A stretch of 64,000 nt of DNA from NCBI GenBank assembly GCA_963579025.1, contig CAUZFZ010000007.1, forward strand, positions 1 to 64,000, in the 5' to 3' direction. The notes under the pieces are model-generated. The model did no database searches. It was not told the origin of the DNA and saw only the letters and a program-made list of their open reading frames with translations. Below, piece by piece: positions 36,436 through 44,703 of the stretch. Position 1 is the first letter of the stretch. Every line of letters begins with the position of its first letter. A program made the position numbers and the translations under genes. Source of the DNA: CAUZFZ01 sp963579025. Its GTDB lineage: Bacteria; Planctomycetota; Planctomycetia; Planctomycetales; Planctomycetaceae.

Positions 36436-37608
36436 TCAGCGAATGTAGCCACGCACCCAGCCGCGTGATGCCTGAGGTGGGATCTGATCGGCGACGTCGG
36501 TTCCGTCGGCGAGTGTGAATGAGATCGCCAGCGGGAAACGTCCCTTCGGCGCTCCGCCGGTGTAGGGGCCCTGGCCCCAGAAGTCTCCCAGGACGACTGC
36601 GTCCAGACGGACGACTTTGCCGTCTTTGACTTCAACGACCCCGTTCAGGCTGGCTTCATAACCACGATCGCCTCGCCCGGTCTGTAAGTGGACACTGCCA
36701 GCCAGTCGTCCGTCCTTCAATGACATGCTGGATTCTTTGAGTTCTTTCTCGTTCCAGAACGGCGGTTCGCCGCGCGTGTTGTCTACAAGGTGGAAGATGG
36801 CAATCCGCTGCTGCAGACTGGCGGGAAATTCTCCGCGGACCAGGGCTGCGTGTTCCGCTTTGGAGATCCACAGGTTGTCGCGCGACATGGCAGTCTGAAA
36901 AATGCGGCGCCAACGATCGGTCGACGGTTCGTAGCCATCCAAAACTTTGGCCCGCACGCGCACGACCAGTCCACCAGCCGGTGGTTTGGGGTTGTAGCGC
37001 GCGTCGGTGCGAGTCGCCTGGATCGCTTTGCCCTGTCGGTCCGCTGCGCCGAGCTTCTGGAACTCGGCCAGTTTTTCGCCCATCAGGCGTCGGACGCGTT
37101 CCGGATTCCGATTGTTGTTGTAGAGCAGCAGCTTGCCCGTCGCCGTGGCAATGTAAAAGCCCTGAGTCGTGCCTTTGAAGTTCTTTCCCCTCGGACCCTG
37201 GCCGGCAATCTTGCGATAGAACTCGCCTTCTGTGTCCTGCTGGCGTCGCTGGTACGCCTGATCGATCGCAACGGGAACGAAGCGGGTCTTGAGCAGCTTG
37301 ACGATTTCCGGATCAGCGAATGTCGACGCACGGTCGAGCACGCCATTGTTTCAGGTGCAGCCCAACGGATGGCCGTCCATCGCCCAGATGAAGATTGGCT
37401 TGTCCTCTTTTGCCGCGGTCTGCTGAGCATTCAGCAGAGCGATCTTCCAGGGAATCGTCAGCCACGGTTCATCGCCGGGCTGCAACTCCTTGTGCAATTG
37501 CTGGAACTCGGCATTGGTCAGTTCTGCCGCTGAGGCTGTCGGGGAAATCGCCAACTGCGCGGCAACCATCAGAATCAACAACCGGGAAATCGCAAGTCTG
37601 ACTGGCAT
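36436..37608 (-). CDS. Exported thioredoxin-like protein with in-frame TGA, candidate selenoprotein
   Basis: If TGA 37351-37353 is read through, the product has 390 residues from the ATG at 37608 (AGGAG upstream; signal peptide ending near ASA). The segment PIFIWAMDGHPLGCT is followed by TGA, then NNGVLDRASTFADPEIVKLL, which continues the thioredoxin-like domain in the same frame to 36436. The TGA is residue 86, two after Cys84, where a redox Cys would be expected, and a hairpin follows it at SECIS distance. The C-terminal half (WISKAEHAALV...GDFWGQGPYTGGAP) is a separate unknown domain. Alternatives are a nonsense mutation, or two separate ORFs with a GTG start at 37341. Confidence 0.65.
37318..37343 (-). 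promoter_or_regulatory. Possible bacterial SECIS hairpin
   Basis: On the minus strand, 13 nt after the TGA, TCGAC pairs with GTCGA around a 5-nt loop CGTGC that carries G at its second position. With a bulged C the stem extends by GTG/CAT and one more pair. Position and loop G fit the loose bacterial SECIS rule. It is a prediction by eye. Confidence 0.4.
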
Positions 37609-37823
37609 GAGCGACGGCTCCTGTAGGATTCGATAAGTGCGGACTGCCGGGAGCATATCGCGCACGGACCCATCCAGGCACTTGAAGGACCAGTGTCGGA
37701 TGTCACGCGACAGCGCGGCAAGCGACGCGGAGATACCGCTCATTCTGGAAATCGGACGGCGGTCCGGCCACACTCTGCGCGACATCTGTGATTTGAACGC
37801 TCACCGGAATGAGGGAGACAGTG

Positions 37824-38762
37824 ATGCAGCGACTGACGGGAATCTGTGCATTAGGTCTGGCGGCTCTGCTTGCGAACCTGAATCAGGCTGACGCGGCCGT
37901 GACGCTGACCAAAGGCAAGGACACGGTCGAGATCAAAATCAACGACAGGCCTTTTTCAACCTACAACTTCAAAGCCGACCTGCCCAAGCCGTTCATGTTT
38001 CCGGTCTGCGGATCGGATGGCACGGTTCTGACTCGTGACATTATCTACGACAGGTCGAAGGGCGATCATCCGCATCACAAAGGTATCTGGGTCGCAGTCG
38101 ATGAAATCGGCGGAGTGCAGCACTGGGCCGAGAAGGGAAAGATCGCCAACCGTGAAATCGAGCTGCTGACCGAACGCGGTAACCCCGCGCAGATGCGGGT
38201 TGTCAACGACTGGCTCGACGAAGAAGGTAAGCCGGTTGTGACCGAGACCACACTCATCAGCATCCACGAGAACGGGCTGTTCGCTTACGACATCCGATTC
38301 ACAGGTGTGCGACCAGGTCCCATTGAATTCGGCGATACTAAAGAAGGCCTGCTGGGTTTCCGTATGGTGGACTCGATGCAGGAGACGCCGAAGAAGTCGA
38401 AAGCCCCTGGTGGTGTTGTCGTCAATGCAACGGGCGTCACAGGCACGGCGGACACCTGGGGTCGACCAACCGACTGGATCGATTATTCCGGGCAGGTCGG
38501 TGGTAAGACCTTTGGCGTCGCTCTGTTTGATCACCCGCTGAACTTCCGCCGCTCGCGTTACCACGTACGGAATTACGGACTGTTCTCGATCAGCCCGTTC
38601 GGCGAGGCCGCATACACGGGAAAGAAACGTCCAGCCGAACCGTTCTATCTGCTGCCGGGTGACGAAATGCGTCTGCGTTACGGGTTGTTCATCCATGACG
38701 GAGACACAAAAGCCGCGGACGTTGGAGGCGTGTACCTCGGTTATCTTCGCTCGGGCCTGTAA
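37824..38762 (+). CDS. DUF6807 (PmoA-like) exported protein
   Basis: 312 residues from the ATG at 37824, with GGGAG 7 nt upstream; signal peptide cleaved near ADA. Conserved features of the family are visible: FMFPVCGSDG, RDIIYDRSKGDHPHHKGIWV, TADTWGRPTDWIDYSGQVGG, VALFDHPLNFRRSRYHVRNYG and FYLLPGDEMRLRYGLFIHDG. These proteins are annotated as methane oxygenase PmoA-like but are common in planctomycete carbohydrate clusters; a true oxygenase role is doubtful. It is divergent from the candidate selenoprotein gene across 215 bp. Confidence 0.9.
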   Translation: MQRLTGICALGLAALLANLNQADAAVTLTKGKDTVEIKINDRPFSTYNFKADLPKPFMFPVCGSDGTVLTRDIIYDRSKGDHPHHKGIWVAVDEIGGVQHWAEKGKIANREIELLTERGNPAQMRVVNDWLDEEGKPVVTETTLISIHENGLFAYDIRFTGVRPGPIEFGDTKEGLLGFRMVDSMQETPKKSKAPGGVVVNATGVTGTADTWGRPTDWIDYSGQVGGKTFGVALFDHPLNFRRSRYHVRNYGLFSISPFGEAAYTGKKRPAEPFYLLPGDEMRLRYGLFIHDGDTKAADVGGVYLGYLRSGL

Positions 38763-38787
38763 GAGCGGGCGTCAGAAAACGACTTCT

Positions 38788-38923
38788 GTTCGGCGCGGGT
38801 CTCTGACCCCGCCGCTGCCTGGACCGCAGGTCTCCCGGATCCGACAGAGCATCATCAATTGTCCGGGCGACGGGGGAGACTTTCGGTCACGTTCGCGGCG
38901 GGGTCGAGAGACCCGCGCCGAAC
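38788..38923. repeat. Interspersed palindrome, GTTCGGCGCGGGTCTC family, copy 1
   Basis: GTTCGGCGCGGGTCTC and GACCCCGCCG at the left are mirrored by CGGCGGGGTC and GAGACCCGCGCCGAAC at the right, with inner GGACCGCAGGTCTCC against GGAGACTTTCGGTC. A second copy is at 62654-62784. Confidence 0.9.
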
Positions 38924-39299
38924 ATGGCAGAAGAAGATCCAGAAACGGCCGCACGAAACGAAGAATCGAAACAAGTCAAACTGCAAGCTCGTCTTTTGCA
39001 AAGAGGCGGGCTTTCTTTACGCGCGTTCAGTGCCGATCTGCGTAAATCGAGAGAGCTGTCACATCCGGGCGCATGCGTGCGACTCGCGGTGTGAGAACGA
39101 ACGTTGTGTGAGGCTCCAGCGGTCTTAACACGTGCGTCCGCTACGTCTGGAGTAATGCCGGTTGCGCTTGCCTCAAGTGCGAACTCATGCACGGTTTACG
39201 TGTGCAGACGACTGCGTCTCGCCGATATCAGTCAGGCCAACAACCGATTTTTCGCAGCCTTGATTGACCACTCCAAGAGCCACACCACGGGAGTCCGCT
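38924..39299. other. Intergenic with a doubtful 56-codon frame
   Basis: An ATG at 38924, right at the edge of the repeat, opens a 56-residue charged frame (MAEEDPETAARNEESKQ...) ending at 39094. It has no evident ribosome site and no recognised family, so I do not call it a gene. Nothing else is seen before the gene at 39300. Confidence 0.4.
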
Positions 39300-39785
39300 T
39301 TGAGCCACTCACACCTTCTGGTCCAGCACCTGATGAAGCAAATGGAAGACTGGCACCCTGGCCAGAAGACGCACGAACGCCCCGAGTGGCTGAACGAACT
39401 GATCACCGCAATTGCCCAGCGTTTCGAACCACTCACCGGCGTCGCCCGAGTTGGCTTTGAATGTCGGATGGACGAAGAGGGCTGGGTCGTGCGGATGTAC
39501 CTGGGGTCGACGGAGATGGTCGGTGGAGCAACGGACGGCCGCATTCAGCCGGTCAGTTTCGAATTGAACCTGCAGGACCTGCTGTCTCGCTTCGAGCACA
39601 TCGACGAGTTCTTCTGGAGTGTCTTCCCGGAACAGGCTGAGGACATCGACGAAGGGCAGGCCTACGTGACGCTCAGCGGTCGGGTCGAAGGCAACTCAGT
39701 CCGTTTCCACCTGTTCGCCATCGCCCCACCCGACGTTGGTCCGGGAATCCGCGTCTATCCGAACGGGCAGATCGAGACCGTGTGA
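39300..39785 (+). CDS. Hypothetical cytoplasmic protein
   Basis: 161 residues from a TTG at 39300, chosen because GGGAG precedes it by 6 nt; there is no nearby ATG before residue 10. No signal or membrane segment. The sequence (FEPLTGVARVGFECRMDEEGWVVRMYLG, GPGIRVYPNGQIETV) looks like a compact alpha/beta protein, but I do not recognise it. It precedes the small toxin-antitoxin-like pair by 161 bp. Confidence 0.6.
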   Translation: MSHSHLLVQHLMKQMEDWHPGQKTHERPEWLNELITAIAQRFEPLTGVARVGFECRMDEEGWVVRMYLGSTEMVGGATDGRIQPVSFELNLQDLLSRFEHIDEFFWSVFPEQAEDIDEGQAYVTLSGRVEGNSVRFHLFAIAPPDVGPGIRVYPNGQIETV

Positions 39786-39946
39786 CGCATCGACTGGTCG
39801 CGAGACCGGACGATCGTACTCAGCGGTTGGCTGCAGCGCACGATCTCGCGTACGAATTCGTCGCCCCACGCTTACCGATTCCGAAAGACATGGTCACAGC
39901 GTATAGTCAACACGTGGGAGCAATCGATTCCTGACAAGGACATCGC

Positions 39947-40168
39947 GTGGACCGGCACCCGAATAAGCATATTCGCGAGGCGATCGAATACGCTGTGAGG
40001 CACGGCTGGGCACTTCGGAAGTCAGGACCGCGTGCTCATATCTGGGGCAGGCTCTATTGTCGACAAGGTGACAGGACTGGCTGCGCTCGTGCCATATACA
40101 GCACTCCGCGTGATCCAGCGGACCACGCCAGGGACATTCGACGCGCGGTCGATCGTTGCCAACATTGA
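39947..40168 (+). CDS. Small basic protein, HicA-toxin-like
   Basis: 73 residues from a GTG at 39947, with AAGGA upstream. It starts KHIREAIEYAVRHGWALRKSG, with AHIWGRLYC and a C-terminal YSTPRDPADHARDIRRAVDRC. The small basic alpha/beta layout and the Gly-rich start followed by a His resemble HicA-type mRNA interferases, but the canonical GSH(R/H) motif is replaced by RAH. The partner gene begins 16 bp downstream. A toxin role is an inference from size, charge and pairing. Confidence 0.5.
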   Translation: MDRHPNKHIREAIEYAVRHGWALRKSGPRAHIWGRLYCRQGDRTGCARAIYSTPRDPADHARDIRRAVDRCQH

Positions 40169-40184
40169 CGAAAGGCGGTGTGTT

Positions 40185-40439
40185 GTGACGAAGTACGAAT
40201 TCTCACTGATTCTCGAAGGCTCGCCGGAACTCACCGAGGATCTCGCTGACCAGCTGTTCGCCGCCGGATGTGATGATGGCTCGCCCGGTACGTGTAATGG
40301 AGTCTTCACGATCGATTTTCACCGCGAAGCTGCGACACTGGAAGCTGCGATCCAGTCAGCCATTGCCAATGTTCGCGACGCTGGCCAAACCGTTGCGCGA
40401 GTCGAAATTGAAGCCGACCTGATTGCACTGCCGGCTTAG
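40185..40439 (+). CDS. Small acidic partner of the HicA-like protein
   Basis: 84 residues from a GTG at 40185 preceded by AAGGCGG. It is acidic: TKYEFSLILEGSPELTEDLA, FAAGCDDGSPGTCNG, then EAAIQSAIANVRDAG. It has no clear DNA-binding motif. The spacing of 16 bp and opposite charge to the upstream gene fit a toxin-antitoxin or other two-protein module. I do not know a described family name for it. Confidence 0.55.
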   Translation: MTKYEFSLILEGSPELTEDLADQLFAAGCDDGSPGTCNGVFTIDFHREAATLEAAIQSAIANVRDAGQTVARVEIEADLIALPA

Positions 40440-40452
40440 TCAGGACCCTCGG

Positions 40453-41742
40453 TCATTCCACTCCGATGCAGTACAGCATTTCCTGCCGCTTGTCGCCGTT
40501 GGTCTGAACGACGCGCGTGTAGATACGACCGCCACATGCGATTGGAGTGGCGTACGCCTGATTGCCGAGCTGGTTTTCGCCGACTGGTTCGAATTCCTCA
40601 GGTGTGGCTTTGAAGACGTATGTCTTGCCGGCTTCGTTGGTCGCGAGAATGTGCCCGTTGACCAGCAGTGGTGAGGACGTGAACGTGCCGCCAAGTCGGC
40701 CTTTCCATTTCTCTTCGCCAGTGCTGCTGTCCCAGCAGACGGCAAAGCCAGCGTCCGCGACGGCGTAGAGGTATCCGCCCTGCAGCAGCATTGACGGAAC
40801 ATACACGCGAGTCTTGTTCTCCCACTCCACCTTCCCCGAACCGTCAGCACGCACCGCCGCCACGTGGTTTCTCGGGTAGCCGCCGCTGGTGTAGATAAGC
40901 TCGCCGTTCGTGACAGTCGAAGTCACGCACTCCGTAGTGGCTCCGGCAATCTCCCATAGTTTCTCACCGTTAAGCGGGTCGAAGCCGGATACCAGATTGC
41001 AGCCGGTCATGATGAGCTGCTCACGTCCAGCGACAGGCAGGACGATCGGTGACGAATAGTTGGCCGTTGACGGACGAGTGTGCTTCCAGACGATGCTGCC
41101 GGTCTTGCGATTCAGCCCGGCAACGACTCCACCGCTCTTGCCCTTGTTGTCGCCGGAGACGATGACGAGTGGCCCGTGCAGTGTCGGGGATGAGCCGAAC
41201 CCCTGATGCACGGTGTAATCAGTGAATCGCGTCTGCCAGATCTGATCGCCGTCACGCGTCAGAGCTGTCGTAAAGACCGCGTCGCTGTTCAGGAAATTCA
41301 CGAACAGTCGCGTCCCGTCGCATGCGACCGACGTCGAACCCTGTGTCGATTTCTTATTGCCCTTCTTTGTGAGACCGCCCTTATGGACGTCAGTCTTCCA
41401 AAGCTGCTTGCCGGTATTGCGGTCGTAGCAAAGGACCGACTGCACACCCTGCTGCTCATCAGCCGTAACGAGGAACACCTGATCCCCCACCACAGTCGGC
41501 GAACCATGGCCACGTCCGGGTACCGGGCTTTTCCACAGCACATTTTCCGTTTCGCTCCAGGAGAGAGGCGGCTTCTGGTCCGGAGCTGCGGAGCCGTTCC
41601 GATTTGGTCCTCGCCACCAGGGCCAGTCTGACGCAGCGACCTCGATCGGGCCGGGATCGTCCCGGTTGGACGCTTCCAGAGCGATGCCTGCAACGGACAA
41701 AACAAGAAGTGAGGCAGCGAGAGCCGCGAAATGTCGGATCAT
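40453..41742 (-). CDS. Exported PQQ-like beta-propeller protein
   Basis: 429 residues from the ATG at 41742 (AAGGGC upstream) with a signal peptide (MIRHFAALAASLLVLSVAGI). The motif DWPWWRGPNRNG at the mature N-terminus and repeated blades (YDRNTGKQLWKTD, NRKTGSIVWKHT, DPLNGEKLWEIAG, DSSTGEEKWKGRLGG) mark the planctomycete BamB/PQQ-like propeller family. It lacks an alcohol-dehydrogenase catalytic site, so it is more likely a binding or scaffold protein in the periplasm. It is downstream of gapA but separated from it by a strong terminator-like hairpin. Confidence 0.88.
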   Translation of the reverse strand: MIRHFAALAASLLVLSVAGIALEASNRDDPGPIEVAASDWPWWRGPNRNGSAAPDQKPPLSWSETENVLWKSPVPGRGHGSPTVVGDQVFLVTADEQQGVQSVLCYDRNTGKQLWKTDVHKGGLTKKGNKKSTQGSTSVACDGTRLFVNFLNSDAVFTTALTRDGDQIWQTRFTDYTVHQGFGSSPTLHGPLVIVSGDNKGKSGGVVAGLNRKTGSIVWKHTRPSTANYSSPIVLPVAGREQLIMTGCNLVSGFDPLNGEKLWEIAGATTECVTSTVTNGELIYTSGGYPRNHVAAVRADGSGKVEWENKTRVYVPSMLLQGGYLYAVADAGFAVCWDSSTGEEKWKGRLGGTFTSSPLLVNGHILATNEAGKTYVFKATPEEFEPVGENQLGNQAYATPIACGGRIYTRVVQTNGDKRQEMLYCIGVE

Positions 41743-41805
41743 GAAGTTGCCCTTGAGAACTATGGTCTGATCGAAATCTGTGTCTTGCCCGTCCGCGCAC
41801 AAGAA

Positions 41806-41840
41806 ACGACGGGCCGGAAATCGAATTTCCGGCCCGTCGT
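41806..41840 (-). terminator. Probable intrinsic terminator after gapA
   Basis: A perfect 16-bp inverted repeat (ACGACGGGCCGGAAAT at 41806-41821 and its complement at 41825-41840) with a 3-nt loop lies 32 bp past the gapA stop. On the minus strand it is followed by TTCTTG, a weak T tract. Confidence 0.75.
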
Positions 41841-41872
41841 GGTTGCCGCATCAATTCCTGACCGTGATTTGA

Positions 41873-42919
41873 TCACAGGCCCTTGTCGATGACCAGCTTC
41901 AACAGGTTGCCGACGCGGTTCGAGTAACCCCACTCGTTGTCGTACCAGCTCACCAACTTGAAGAACGTGCTGTTCAGCTCGATGCCCGAGCCGGCATCCA
42001 GAACGGAGGACGCTTCGCAGTGAATGAAGTCGCTCGACACCACTTCGTCGCTCGTCACTTCCAGCACGCCCTTGAGATACGTCTCACTGGCCTTTGTCAT
42101 GGCGGCGACGATTTCGGCGTAGCTGGTTTCCTTTTCGGTCTTCACCGTCAGGTCGACGACGGACACTGTCGGAGTTGGAACGCGAAGTGCCATGCCGGTG
42201 ATCTTGCCCTGAACTTCCGGGCAGACCAGTCCGACCGCCTTAGCGGCACCGGTCGCGGCTGGGATGATATTCAGCGCTGCACTGCGGCCGCCTTTCCAGT
42301 CCTTGCGGCTCGGGCCGTCGACCGTCTTTTGCGTGGCCGTGTAGGCATGCACCGTCGTCATCAGGCCTTCTTTAATTCCAAAGCCTTCCTTCAGCAGCAC
42401 ATGAACGACCGGAGCCAGGCAGTTCGTCGTGCAGGATGCGTTCGAAATCACGTGGTGACTGGCCGGGTCATATTCTTCGTGATTCACGCCCATGACGACC
42501 GTCTTCACGTCGCCCTTGGCCGGAGCCGAGATGATGACCTTCTTCGCTCCTGCAGTGATATGCCCCTGGGCCGCTTCGGCCGAGGTAAACAGGCCGGTCG
42601 ATTCGATGACGACGTCGACGCCCAGTTCTTTCCACGGCAGTCCATCGGGCGTGCGTGCGGCGACGACGCGAATCACGTCGCCGTTGACGATCAGCTGATC
42701 CGGAGCATCGGCTCGATCGCTGGTGGCATGGCTGACTTCGCCCGCGAAACGACCTTGAACCGAATCGTACTTCAGCAGATAGGCCAGGTTATCGGCCGGG
42801 ACGATATCTCCGACGGCCACGATGTTGATGTCTTTGCCGACAAGGCCCTGTTCGTGCAGAGCGCGAAAAACCAGACGTCCGATGCGTCCGAAACCGTTGA
42901 TTGCAACATTAACTGCCAT
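41873..42919 (-). CDS. gapA: Glyceraldehyde-3-phosphate dehydrogenase
   Basis: 348 residues from the ATG at 42919. The NAD-binding start MAVNVAINGFGRIGRLVFRA and the catalytic loop SNASCTTNCLAPV (active-site Cys) are canonical; TVHAYTATQKTVDGPSRKDW and WYDNEWGYSNRV also fit. It oxidises glyceraldehyde-3-phosphate to 1,3-bisphosphoglycerate in glycolysis, cytoplasmic. A hairpin terminator follows. The gene stands alone on the minus strand, with its promoter in the 545-bp gap shared with pepT. Confidence 0.97.
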   Translation of the reverse strand: MAVNVAINGFGRIGRLVFRALHEQGLVGKDINIVAVGDIVPADNLAYLLKYDSVQGRFAGEVSHATSDRADAPDQLIVNGDVIRVVAARTPDGLPWKELGVDVVIESTGLFTSAEAAQGHITAGAKKVIISAPAKGDVKTVVMGVNHEEYDPASHHVISNASCTTNCLAPVVHVLLKEGFGIKEGLMTTVHAYTATQKTVDGPSRKDWKGGRSAALNIIPAATGAAKAVGLVCPEVQGKITGMALRVPTPTVSVVDLTVKTEKETSYAEIVAAMTKASETYLKGVLEVTSDEVVSSDFIHCEASSVLDAGSGIELNSTFFKLVSWYDNEWGYSNRVGNLLKLVIDKGL

Positions 42920-43197
42920 GCGTCTGACTTTCTTTGGTTCGTGATCGAAATGACAACTGAGTGAGTTCGAGCGGCGCAGATTCATTGCGACGACGACCGT
43001 TCTGCCCCGGGGCTGGCATCCTGTCGGCTCCGCCCTGTCGCATCCGCACGGATAGCGTCAGAGTGCTCACGGGAATTCAAAGCGGGCTCCCGGCATCATC
43101 CCGAGAGCACAGCGGCTGAGTTCACATCAGCCGGAAACAGTCCATTATTGTGCCGATCGACTTAATTTCAGACGAGTCCGGCACGGGCGGTACTAAC

Positions 43198-43338
43198 TCA
43201 CAGCCGCCACACAAGTTCGGGCAGTTTATCGGGTCGAAACACGATTTCAACCAGGCCCGCCCGCTTGCCCGGTTCCGCCCATACGTCCAGAATCCGGCCG
43301 CGTCAGTCCCGGCCGCCGCGGAATTCCTCGTCATTGAT
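43198..43338 (-). pseudogene. Possible gene remnant upstream of gapA
   Basis: This minus-strand frame reads INDEEFRGGRD, a TGA at 43303-43305, then RGRILDVWAEPGKRAGLVEI and ends PELVWRL at a stop. It looks like the broken C-terminus of a protein I cannot name. The rest of the 42920-43464 gap holds a repeat and no clear gene. Confidence 0.3.
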
Positions 43339-43374
43339 TCCACTCGAACGTCGGAGGGTCGGGATCGTCGGATT

Positions 43375-43442
43375 TCACGCAAAGGCGCTAAGACGCAAAG
43401 GTCACCGTTGAAAACCTTTGCGTCTTCGCGACTTTGCGTGAG
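43375..43442. repeat. Interspersed palindrome, ACGCAAAG family, copy 2
   Basis: TCACGCAAAGGCGCTAAGAC (left) and GTCTTCGCGACTTTGCGTGA (right) are imperfect inverted arms around an 11-nt loop. It is the same family as 2523-2586. It ends 22 bp before the pepT start. Confidence 0.88.
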
Positions 43443-43464
43443 CCATTCTCAAGGGTGCCAGGTT

Positions 43465-44703
43465 ATGGAAAGCGTGCTCGATCGATTTCTGCGGTACGTT
43501 CGCATCGACACCCAGTCGGACGAGAACAGTTCGTCGGCTCCCAGCACTGCAAAACAGCTCGATCTGTCCCGGCTGCTGGCAGACGAGTGCCGGGCGATTG
43601 GCCTGCAGGATGTCACCCTGAACGACGTCGGTGTCGTCACGGGTCTGGTCCCGTCGACGGTCGAGCACCAGGGCCCGACGACTGTGTGGTTTGCGCACGT
43701 TGACACATCGCCCGAAACGTCGGGCAAAAACGTCAATCCGATCCTGCACGAAAACTACGACGGCAACGACATCGTGTTGCCCGCCGACACATCACGCGTG
43801 ATCCGAGTTGCCGAGAATTCGGCGCTGCAAGGCCTGGTTGGCGGCACGATCGTCACGACCGACGGCACGACATTACTGGGAGCGGACGACAAGGCGGGCG
43901 TCGCGGCGATCATGACCGCGGCTGACCGTCTGACTAACGGAGAAGAAACGGCACATGGTCCTGTGCGCGTCTGCTTCACCTGCGATGAGGAAATTGGACG
44001 CGGAACCAACGGTGTTCATCTTGAACAACTCGGTGCCGTGTGCGGTTACACACTCGACGGCGAAGGCGCTGGCCGGATCGACTGCGAAACGTTTTCCGCG
44101 GACCTGGCTGTCGTCACGGTCGAGGGTATCAACACGCATCCGTCCGAAGGTAAAGGCGCAATGGTCAACGCGCTGCGAATCATCTCACAGTTCATCGCCC
44201 GCATGCCGGCCGATCATCTGAGTCCAGAAACCACCGACGATCGAGATGGATTCCTGCATCCCTACGTGCTCGAGGGCGGAGTCGCCAAAGCCACGACGCG
44301 GATCATCCTGCGCGAATTCGACACGGACAGGTTGACCGAACACGCAGCGCTGCTGGAGTCGATCGCAGCGGAACTCAGGCAGGAACATCCCAAAGCGACA
44401 ATCACCGTGGATGTGTCAAAGCAGTACCGCAACCTGGGCGACGGCCTGCGTCGGGAGCCGCGTGCTGTCGCGAAGGCTCAGGAAGCGATGCGGAATCTTG
44501 GACTCGAACCGCAACTGGAAATTATTCGCGGCGGTACTGACGGATCGCTGTTAACCGAGATGGGATTACCGACGCCAAACCTGTCGACCGGTGAGCACAA
44601 TCCGCATTCGCCTCTGGAATGGACCAGCCGTGAGGAGCTGCAACAGGCCACGGACCTGCTGGTGGAACTCGCACGTGTCTGGGCCGCCGAGCAGGTCGGG
44701 TGA
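43465..44703 (+). CDS. pepT: Tripeptidase T
   Basis: 412 residues from the ATG at 43465. This M20B peptidase starts VLDRFLRYVRIDTQSDENSS, as in PepT, with metal motifs FAHVDTSPETSGKNV, LGADDKAGVAAIM, TCDEEIGRGTNGVHLEQL, the dimerisation segment EGINTHPSEGKGAMVNALRI and RGGTDGSLLTEMGLPTPNL. It removes the N-terminal residue from tripeptides in the cytoplasm. Its stop overlaps the next start (TGATG), so it is translationally coupled to a methyltransferase gene. Confidence 0.95.
   Translation: MESVLDRFLRYVRIDTQSDENSSSAPSTAKQLDLSRLLADECRAIGLQDVTLNDVGVVTGLVPSTVEHQGPTTVWFAHVDTSPETSGKNVNPILHENYDGNDIVLPADTSRVIRVAENSALQGLVGGTIVTTDGTTLLGADDKAGVAAIMTAADRLTNGEETAHGPVRVCFTCDEEIGRGTNGVHLEQLGAVCGYTLDGEGAGRIDCETFSADLAVVTVEGINTHPSEGKGAMVNALRIISQFIARMPADHLSPETTDDRDGFLHPYVLEGGVAKATTRIILREFDTDRLTEHAALLESIAAELRQEHPKATITVDVSKQYRNLGDGLRREPRAVAKAQEAMRNLGLEPQLEIIRGGTDGSLLTEMGLPTPNLSTGEHNPHSPLEWTSREELQQATDLLVELARVWAAEQVG

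Noticed and set aside
39947..40439. Canonical hicAB
   Set aside because: The first gene lacks the GSH motif and the second does not show the HicB partial RNase H plus DNA-binding layout, so only a HicA-like resemblance is claimed.
42020..42964. Plus-strand frame of 314 codons
   Set aside because: It is antisense to gapA, which has full GAPDH motifs.
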